28,694 nt of DNA from assembly GCA_027596035.1 (NCBI GenBank), contig JADGJA010000234.1, forward strand, positions 1 to 28,694. Direction: 5' to 3'. Shown piece after piece: positions 21,580 through 28,694 of the stretch; positions within the stretch are counted from its first letter, which is position 1; each line of letters starts with the position of its first letter. The position numbers and the translations under genes are program-made. The notes under the pieces were generated by a model. That model was not told the DNA's origin. It made no database searches and saw only the letters and a program-made list of their open reading frames with translations. Origin of the DNA: Thoreauomyces humboldtii. Its lineage: Eukaryota; Chytridiomycota; Chytridiomycetes; Spizellomycetales; Powellomycetaceae.

Positions 21580-24500
21580 ATGTCTCCATCAAGCCGGCTG
21601 GGGGCAGCCGCAATCCTGCTGGGATGGCTCGTTTCTGGTAAGCCTTGCTTCATGTATCCTGCCTCGATCAACACCGACCCTGTACCAACGCGCCCTGTGC
21701 AAAGTGGTGGGGCAGCAAGTCGAAGTCTATCCTCAGGCAGACTACAATGGTACCCCTCTCGCATTAACAAGCTTTGCAAACTACACGAGTACCACGAACG
21801 TTCTGGCCTCCATCAACGTGCCTGCCAGCCTCGGAGCACTGTTCTATCAGAATCGGATTGCAGGGGTGGCAGCCGCATTCTTTGAAAATGTTCCCTACAT
21901 CAATGCTAGCATTACAGGATTCGGTGATACCAGCTGGACTTCAACTGTGGTCGCATGTAAGTTTTCGTCAGGCAACCTTCGCTTGGTGTGTGTAGCTTTT
22001 CCCGTCCTCTAACATCCAAAGACTTTCATTTGCTTGATTCCAGCTACCTGCAGCCCTCCATGCTCCTCGCGAGGAACTTGCAGTATAGCAGGATCCACAA
22101 GTTCATGCACATGCCAGCCCAACTTTGTCGGTGCCCAGTGCACCGAATGCGCCCCAGGCTATTACGGTCCGAACTGTCTCGCCTGCACCTGCAGCTCTCA
22201 CAGCGTCTGCAACGATGGAATCCATGGGAACGGAACTTGCACCTGCAACACGGGATGGGCAAACGGTGCGTCCACATCGTGCTCACAGTGCTCCCCGGGT
22301 TATTACGGTGCTAGCTGTGTGGGTAAGAAGTTTGACAGCATAGTTGCAGAAGAAGCGGGCCGCTCTTGATGTGTTATTTTTCGCATAACAGCATGCACTG
22401 GTTGCGGAGGAGCAGGGAAATGTGACACCACCACCGGAAATTGCATTTGTCAACCGGGGAGAGTCACGCCTTCGGGTGGCTCGGCGTGCTCTGCATGCCA
22501 GCTTGGATTCTACAAAGACTCTCGAGGAGACTGTGTTCGTAAGTTCAAACGCTGGATGCCCGTTTTGTGGTATATAGAGTACATATCGTTTTTTCCGTAG
22601 ATTGCTCCGCAGGTTGCCTGTCATGCAGCGACATCACTGGTTACTGCAACACCTGTACATGGGCATCTCTTATTCGGAACACCTCCAACCCCATGGAGTG
22701 TGTCCGCAGGACCGACGCTGAGGGTACTCAGATGGCGAACATATGCATCAACTCGTTCTCTGCGTCGGCATCCACGAATGCAAACTTCATCTGGTGGACT
22801 GGAACATACGGTACCTACACCGCAGGAGTCAATGTAAGCAAAGGCGTTTCAGTTACTACCTATCCTGGGCCTACGGTACCGGAATGCCAAAGTGAGTTCC
22901 GTCCCGAATGCACTATACGGTATGTAATGTGAGTTCAGAACAAAAGACTGATGTTGCGCACGTACAGAGATGTTTTATGCAAGTCCATCAGGCAACCTGT
23001 GTTTATCGAGCCGTGACGGAGTCACATGCGACACCTGCCTCAGCAGTACTAATCCGCCATACGTCCCCGGTGGAGGAAACCTATCACTTGCTTGCTCTAT
23101 GGTCAACGGGACCACGGGTCAATGCATTACGAACTACGCTAAAACCCTCAACAGCAACACGCACGGTCAGAACGCATGGTATCCCGGTTGGTCCGTCAAC
23201 GGTCAGCAGGATACCTTTACTATCTGGGGAGGCGCAACGAAAGTTTGTGATTGTGAGTGGAACTTGGGATCGATTTGTCTCCCACTTACTTCTGACCGGG
23301 CATTCGATATCCCTTTTTTCAAGCATGTCCCACCAACTGTCTGTCGTGCACAAACACCAACCCAGGAATTGTACCCAACGGGGTATACAATGCCAATACG
23401 TGGGATTGGAATAATCAACGCTCGAATCTAATCTGCAAGTCATGCATACCGGGCTACGTGCTCAACGGAGCGACACCCAACCGATGTGTTTATCAAAACC
23501 CCTGCGGCGCCGGAACCTTTGACGATGCTTCTGGAACATGCAATGGTGAAATCAGTTCCCGAGCAGCGTTTTTCCAGATTTATCTTTCTAGCTGGTAGCT
23601 AACAATCCATTCCAGCTTGTCATGCGTCGTGCTCTACATGCACGGGTCCCGCCTACAATCAATGTACTGCCTGCGCCAATGGTGCCGTATTAACTCATGG
23701 CGTGTGCGCTCTTACCCCCATTTGCGCGACCGGGCAGTACCTTGATTCCACCGGGACGAAGTGCATAGGTAAAGACGGTTGCCGCTGCGGACCTGCCGAA
23801 AACAGTCCGTTTTTGTTGACCTTTTCACCTTTTCTGGTATTCTTTGAACCAGGCTGTTACCCAGACTGCCAACAATGTACAGGACCAGGATTCCAACAGT
23901 GTACCTCTTGCGCGGCGCCTTTAACGCTTCTGGGAAACCAGTGTGTCGTGACGTGTCCTCAGGGACAGTTCATCGGTGCGGGACAGACTTGTCAAGGTAA
24001 ACTCGCCTCATCCTCTTTCGAAAATCAACTTTCTCACGCAACCGATCTGCATCCCTCTTTCGCGCTGCTCTAGCCTGTGATTCTAATTGCACGACTTGTA
24101 ACGGCCACAATTCCTGCTTCCAGTGTTCCTCAGGCTACCAACTATGGCAGAACACATGCGTACCGGACTGCGTGAGTCCCGCAACTTTGGATAGTGGGAC
24201 GGGTGCATGCGACTGTCCGAGTGGGATGGTTCTCAACTCTTCGAATGGATGCGATTGCTCGCCTGGTTATCTCACGGCTACAAGCGGCTGCGTTGCGCCG
24301 CCAACGTCATCATCTTCTAGCGCAAGCTCGACATCTTCCTATATGAGCACCACTTCGAGTTCGTCAAAAGTCCCCTCTACAAGCTCAACGGAAAGTAGCT
24401 CAAGCATAGCATTAAGCACAACTACAAGCTTGCTTGTGATTCCAACTACCAGCTCCGGCGCCGATGTCAGCAGCACTGCGAGCTCGACCGTGCTTCCCAC

Positions 24501-27428
24501 TAGCTCGAGCACTTCAGACAGCTCCATGGCGCCTTATTTCACGTCGGCGAGCTCTGCCCTCTCGAGCGATGTTTCAAGTACCACGGATAGCTCGACGGCG
24601 AGTTCCACGATAGCAAGCTCTACCACCCCGAGCATAGCTTCGAGCTCGGCGAGCACTGCCCTCTCGAGCGCTGTTTCAAGTCCCGCGTATAGCTCGACGG
24701 CGAGTTCCACGATTGCAAGCTCTACCACCCCGAGCATGGCTTCGAGCACTGCAGACAGCTCTACTTCCTCCTCGATGATGGTAAGCTCAAGTCTTCCCCC
24801 TCCCACCTCGAGCATAGCTTCAAGCACCACAGTGACTTCGACCGTGTCGTCAACTTCCTCGACAACTATGGCGAGCTCAGACTCTACTTCGAGTATTGTG
24901 TCAAGTACGGTGACGAGCTCGTCCGTGCCAGCCTCCTCGACTACCATCAGCTCTACCACCTTGAGCAGCACAACTACGAGCTCGACGGTGACGAGCGATT
25001 TTTCGAGCACCACTTCGAGTTCTCCGATTGCGGCAAGCTCGACGAGCACGACGGCGACGAGTGCTTCTTCGAGCACCACACCGAGTTCCACAACTGCAGC
25101 AGCCTCGACGAGCACGACGGCGACGAGTGCTTTTTCGAGCATCACACCGAGTTCCACAACTGCAGCAAACTCGACGAGCACATCGGCGACGAGTGCTTCT
25201 TCGAGCACCGCACCGAGTTCCACAACTGCAGCAAGCTCGACAAGCATGACGGCGACGAGTGCTTCTTCAAGCACCACAGCGAGTTCTACGATTGCGGCCA
25301 GCTCGACGAGCACGACGGCAACGAGCGTAGCTGCATTTCTGAATACACCTTTTGCAACCAGTGCCAGCTCGACCACTACCGCTATCATATCGACAGTTAC
25401 CACATCGACGACAATCGCGGCGGTGGTCCCCGTTGTCACCACTACGGTTCCACCCACCTCTTCGCTTTCTTTATCCGCCTCGTCTTTCACCACTTTCACT
25501 ACCACGTCCAATCCGAACGGTAGCTCGGTCTGGTCCACCAACGGCTCCCAATTCCTCGCCTCGACCTCATCGGCGGTGTGGGTGAAATCCCACTGGTACG
25601 TCCCGTCACTACTCGTCATCTTCGCCATCTTCATGGCCCTCTTGATCCTTCTCTGCGTTCGTAACCGCAACCGTCGTCGACTCGCCGGACTGACAGACAA
25701 GCGATTGGTCGAGTGGGAAGGAGCCATGGCTCAGCATCGAGCCGAGCAGCTCGAGACGCAAGGTGCTCTGGACGCCCTCGGTGGAGACGAGTTCTTGAAG
25801 GGCGGTTGGGGAAGAGCGTTGAGACAGGCGAAGAGGTTGTCGGCGGCCATCATGAGACCCTTGTCGGCTTTGGTACCGGGAGACGGGAAGGTCGATGACG
25901 GGGACGGGGATGGGGACGGTGCTTCGACGGCTCAGATGGTCAAGGTCGACATGAAGGACGTTCAACATCAGCCTTTGCAACATCCCGACATCCAGCAGAC
26001 AGCTTACATAGGGAAACGGGGAACAGTGATGGCTGCCACGGCGTTGACGAGCGTGGACGAACTGGCTGAGGAAGCTTCCCCGACTACCGAAGATCTCATA
26101 CGGTTCTCGATGCCACCGCTCGCTGCAGCGGGAGCGGGTAAAGGCAAAGAGGCGGATCTCATCAGGTTCTCGGTCGGTCCCGGGATGCCCGTGTCCGCTA
26201 CTGCTGGAAGTCCATCTTCGGCTGGAGATCTCATCCGGTTCTCGACCGTCGGTGCTCCAAGTCCCGACATGCAGCAGAAGGTGCACCACCGTCGGTCCAA
26301 GAAACGTAAGTTATCAGCTTCCGAGGGCACTGCCTGCAGCGTTGACCAACAATTCCTTGTATTTCTTCTGTTAGCTCTTGCGAAAAACCCACGACGCTCC
26401 GTGACCATATCAGATGAAGCTGCGCTCCCACAACGCCTCCAGCTGAACTATAACACTGACCTCCGAATCGGAGAAGCGCTTCCCTCGAACAACAAGGAGA
26501 AGCGGATCTACGCGGGTACGCTGTCCAAAGACCAAGGGTTCATGCCACGTCGGATCGCGGTTCGACACGTATGGCGGAACGTCGCCGAGACGGAGGAACA
26601 GGCTGCGTCAGGGTTCGTAAGGGAGGTAATCATCATGGCGGCTCTGTCGACGAACGAGAACGTGACGAGGATCGTCGGGTACTGCACCGTACCGAGGGTT
26701 ATCGTGACGGACCTCTACGAAGGCGATCTGGACTTCATTCTAGGGAACCGGAGGTTCGAGCTGCCGGATAGCAGGGGCTTGAGTATCTTGACGGATGTGG
26801 CCAAGGCTCTTGCAGGTGAGTTTCCAGTACCCGTGCGTGAAACAGCTTGAAACATGGTTCGAGACGCTCAAACACATCTGGATCTGCATTGTTCATAGCC
26901 ATTCACAACCTCGGCTTCGCACACGGTCGACTTCGTCCTCGAGCGGTTCTCCTCGAACGAGTCAAGAACACAGCACGGGTGTCTGTCCGCAGTTCCATCC
27001 TCAACTTTGGCGGTGTTCAACCAGCCCAGCCCCGCACGTTCTGGCGAGCACGGATCGGAGACTTCTCCGCATCCCGTCCTGACGGTGCCCGGGAGTCCAA
27101 AGCCCGACTGGCACCCCGATACGCGGCGCCCGAGTGCATTCAAGGGAATCGACAGGTGACGTCGGCAGGGGACGTCTTCTCGTTCGGTATCCTCGCGTGG
27201 CAGTGTCTCACACGACGGGTGCCGTGGGAGGGTCAGGAGGACGGGTACATCGTCTGGAAGGTCTGCGAAGGGGAAAGACTTTCCATTTCCGACATTCCTG
27301 TCACAGACTCCCCCATCCGCCGGGATCTCATCGGAATCATCGGGAGGTGTTGTTCCGAGAACCAGGACGCTAGACCAAGCATGGAGGGACTTCTGACGGA
27401 TCTTGAGAGATTGAGGTCCCGGGAATAA
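21580..27428 (+). CDS. Receptor-like transmembrane pseudokinase with cysteine-rich ectodomain
   Basis: Twelve exons give 1677 residues. Order: signal peptide (1-20, LGAAAILLGWLVS); a domain with a beta-gamma-crystallin-like look (exon 21705-21956); EGF/laminin-like and furin-like cysteine repeats to about residue 690 (CTCQPNFVG, CAPGYYGPNC, CHASCSTC); a Ser/Thr-rich stalk of about 400 residues; a single membrane helix at about 1119-1140 (YVPSLLVIFAIFMALLILL) followed by RNRNRRR; a juxtamembrane part with three DLIRFS motifs; and a C-terminal protein-kinase fold. The kinase lacks a glycine loop. The VAIK lysine is Arg (AVRHV), HRDLKPxN is HGRLRPRA and DFG is DFS, whereas APE and the C-lobe (GDVFSFGILAWQCL) are kept. 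It is best read as a pseudokinase of tyrosine-kinase-like type, sensing something outside the cell. The ligand is unknown. Introns: 21638-21704, 21957-22043, 22323-22391, 22539-22600, 22892-22967, 23253-23323, 23546-23615, 23769-23852, 23997-24073, 26306-26374, 26816-26898. Confidence 0.88.
24547..24752 (+). repeat. 102-bp tandem duplication in the Ser/Thr stalk
   Basis: Two neighbouring copies, beginning at about 24547 and 24649, share the pattern SSALSS.VSS...SSTASSTIASSTTPSIASS with a few base changes. The unit is 34 codons, so the reading frame is kept. Confidence 0.85.
25030..25335 (+). repeat. 66-bp tandem array in the Ser/Thr stalk
   Basis: Four full 66-bp copies start at 25030, 25096, 25162 and 25228, and a partial fifth copy starts at 25294. 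Each encodes 22 residues of the type AASSTSTTATSASSSTTPSS. Copies differ at scattered bases, mostly keeping Ser, Thr, Ala or Pro. The protein would be a stiff, O-glycosylated spacer between the sensor domain and the membrane. Confidence 0.9.
26092..26244 (+). repeat. Three identical DLIRFS motifs below the membrane
   Basis: The hexapeptide DLIRFS occurs exactly three times, at 26092-26109, 26155-26172 and 26227-26244, separated by 15- and 18-residue Ala/Gly/Pro/Ser-rich spacers that are not themselves alike. Codons differ at the isoleucine and arginine positions between copies, so the peptide is kept while the DNA drifts. Confidence 0.9.
26306..26374 (+). other. In-frame, stop-free intron before the pseudokinase domain
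   Basis: A 69-nt intron (GTAAGT ... TTAG, phase 1) has a length that is a multiple of three and no stop in frame. If retained it would add 23 residues, partly hydrophobic, between the DLIRFS region and the kinase fold. The consensus donor makes splicing the likely default. Confidence 0.7.
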
Positions 27429-28694
27429 GAAGAGGGCTCAAGAAAAACGATGGGTTTTGTTCAACCCCATATGTCAAAAACTCATGATATGTGCATACAT
27501 GACCAGAGATGGCCCATGAGCTGCTGACGCATGACGCAAACCCATAATCGAATATTTTAATTTCTAAACTTATTTTCTTTCCCTCCCTATTCATACTCTC
27601 CCTATCAGTACTGTACTCGTGGCCCAATACATCTCAGTCTTCTGCCTGGTGCGCGACATGAGTCTGACGCGCTGCTATCGAACGAGGCCCTGCCGCACCG
27701 GGACCCTGAACTGTCATCAGACAGCCCTAACCCCAGGAATCCTCACGAAACAACGCACCGCTATTCTTTTTTGGCTCCTCTTTCGCTTTCCCTCTTCCCT
27801 CCCTCTCCTCCACATTCCGCTCGTACTCTTCGCTTCCGCATCGTCTTCACCATATGTCTTCCCAAGCATTGCTCTCCCCGTCCACCATCGGGCCAAGCCC
27901 ACTGCCACGAAGGCTTACGCGGCTCTTTGCGTCGTGAACCTTTTCATGTGCTGTGCTGCTGGCAGTTCCTGTGGAGCTCGCGCGTCTGGCAAGGGCACCG
28001 AACGGGAGTTCCCCACAGCGACATCTTTGATGGTTACATGAAGCTCGGTCGAAGAAGGTAAGGGTTGGTGATAGCGTTGCTGCTCGCGTTTCTGCTTGTT
28101 GTGCTCGTTCCTGGTCGCTTCTGCATTTGAGCAGGGGATCAAGGGTATTCCTTGTTGGCAACGGTTATTTGTTGGTTCACACGTTTCCTTCTTCCTTCCT
28201 TTCCTCCAGTTCACCAGGATGTTCCGCGAAAACTCGCTCTACCGTCCTTGTCGCCTTGAGTTCCTTCGGCACGAGGCAGGCTATTTGTAATTGGTATGTT
28301 TGGCCAGATTCTCTGCACAAGCCCTTTCCTCCCACCCCTTTATGCATACTTACGCGCCCCCATTCGGCCCCTAGAACCCCTTGCACTGGAACTTTTTCCG
28401 AACGCGCCTTGGTCGAAGGTCATTTCCCCATTCCAAGTCGGTGCTAGAGCTTTGCCTACAAGTTCAACTCTGTCCATGGGAGTCGCCGACCTCAACTTTT
28501 CTGCCATTTGCTCAGTACTGACGGAAAGGGGGGTTGGGGAAGACGGCAGACGCATGGGAGGCTGTGCATTTGTGGTACCCGAAAAGGAGGGGCGAACGAG
28601 AGGGACAGCACGTCAGACAATCGAGGAAAGCCCCACTTCGTTCCACTATAAAGTTCGGGAAGCTGTCCAGGCCCCCCCCCCCGCTTCCCTCACC
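27429..28694. other. Region after the receptor gene, no firm gene
   Basis: After the receptor stop comes an A/T-rich patch (27540-27580), then pyrimidine-rich DNA. Splice-like signals and short open stretches at 27640-28290 (a GTAAGG donor near 28060, an acceptor GAGCAG near 28135 and CTCCAG near 28209) could belong to a small intron-rich gene, but I recognise no domain and could not settle on one frame. A TATAAA at 28647-28652 near the right edge may belong to a gene outside the window. Confidence 0.35.
28647..28652 (+). promoter_or_regulatory. TATA box candidate at the right edge
   Basis: TATAAA in a CACTATAAAGTTC context, 20 bp before a run of eleven C residues (28672-28682). It would serve a plus-strand gene starting beyond the window. 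Motif only. Confidence 0.35.

Noticed and set aside
25030..25335. CRISPR-like or satellite array
   Set aside because: The repeats abut without unique spacers, keep the reading frame and encode a Ser/Thr stalk of a protein.
24534..25727. A 397-codon open frame on the minus strand rich in Val, Glu, Ala and Leu
   Set aside because: It is the mirror of the Ser/Thr-repeat stalk: Ser/Thr codons read in antisense give Val/Glu/Ala/Leu runs without stops. It has no domain, and the plus-strand frame is part of a consistent spliced gene.
26375..27428. An active receptor kinase
   Set aside because: The DFG Asp and the APE motif are present, but the VAIK Lys, HRD Asp, catalytic-loop Lys and Asn, and the glycine loop are all lost.

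Overview
The window is nuclear DNA of a eukaryote with compact genes and short GT-AG introns (about 40-87 nt). It is most likely a zoosporic fungus (chytrid). The first gene is IFT46, a flagellum-specific intraflagellar transport subunit lost in non-flagellated fungi. It sits with a fungal-style mix of Argonaute, RAVE/DMX, mitochondrial peptide deformylase and ATP-dependent DNA ligase genes. The exact lineage cannot be read from the sequence alone.

Seven genes alternate strand along the window: IFT46 (+, 284-1990), peptide deformylase (-, 2263-3067), an unrecognised two-helix membrane protein (+, 3324-4224), a very long RAV1/DMX-like WD40 protein (-, 4351-13352), a PBZ-SWIM-DNA ligase (+, 13753-15613), Argonaute (-, 16302-20103) and a receptor-like pseudokinase (+, 21580-27428). 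Every intergenic space between them is therefore either a convergent 3' end or a divergent promoter. The last 1.27 kb has no gene that can be supported firmly. For five genes I could join the exons into complete reading frames with consistent splice phases: IFT46 416 aa, deformylase 195 aa, membrane protein 226 aa, ligase 533 aa and receptor 1677 aa. The DMX and Argonaute genes are recognised along their whole length, but only some of their exon boundaries were worked out.

The genes are not an operon or an evident pathway; they are housekeeping and accessory eukaryotic genes: flagellar transport, mitochondrial N-terminal processing, V-ATPase assembly, DNA repair, RNA silencing and cell-surface sensing. 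Three loci stand out. The first is a single-chain DNA ligase carrying an N-terminal poly(ADP-ribose)-binding PBZ finger and a SWIM finger. The second is a transmembrane receptor with a cysteine-rich EGF/furin-like ectodomain, a Ser/Thr-rich repeat stalk, three identical DLIRFS motifs below the membrane and a kinase domain whose catalytic residues are replaced; all eleven of its introns are phase 1. The third is the DMX protein, which carries a 17-residue tandem array of Asp-Trp-Gly motifs and keeps the long architecture with WD40 repeats at both ends.
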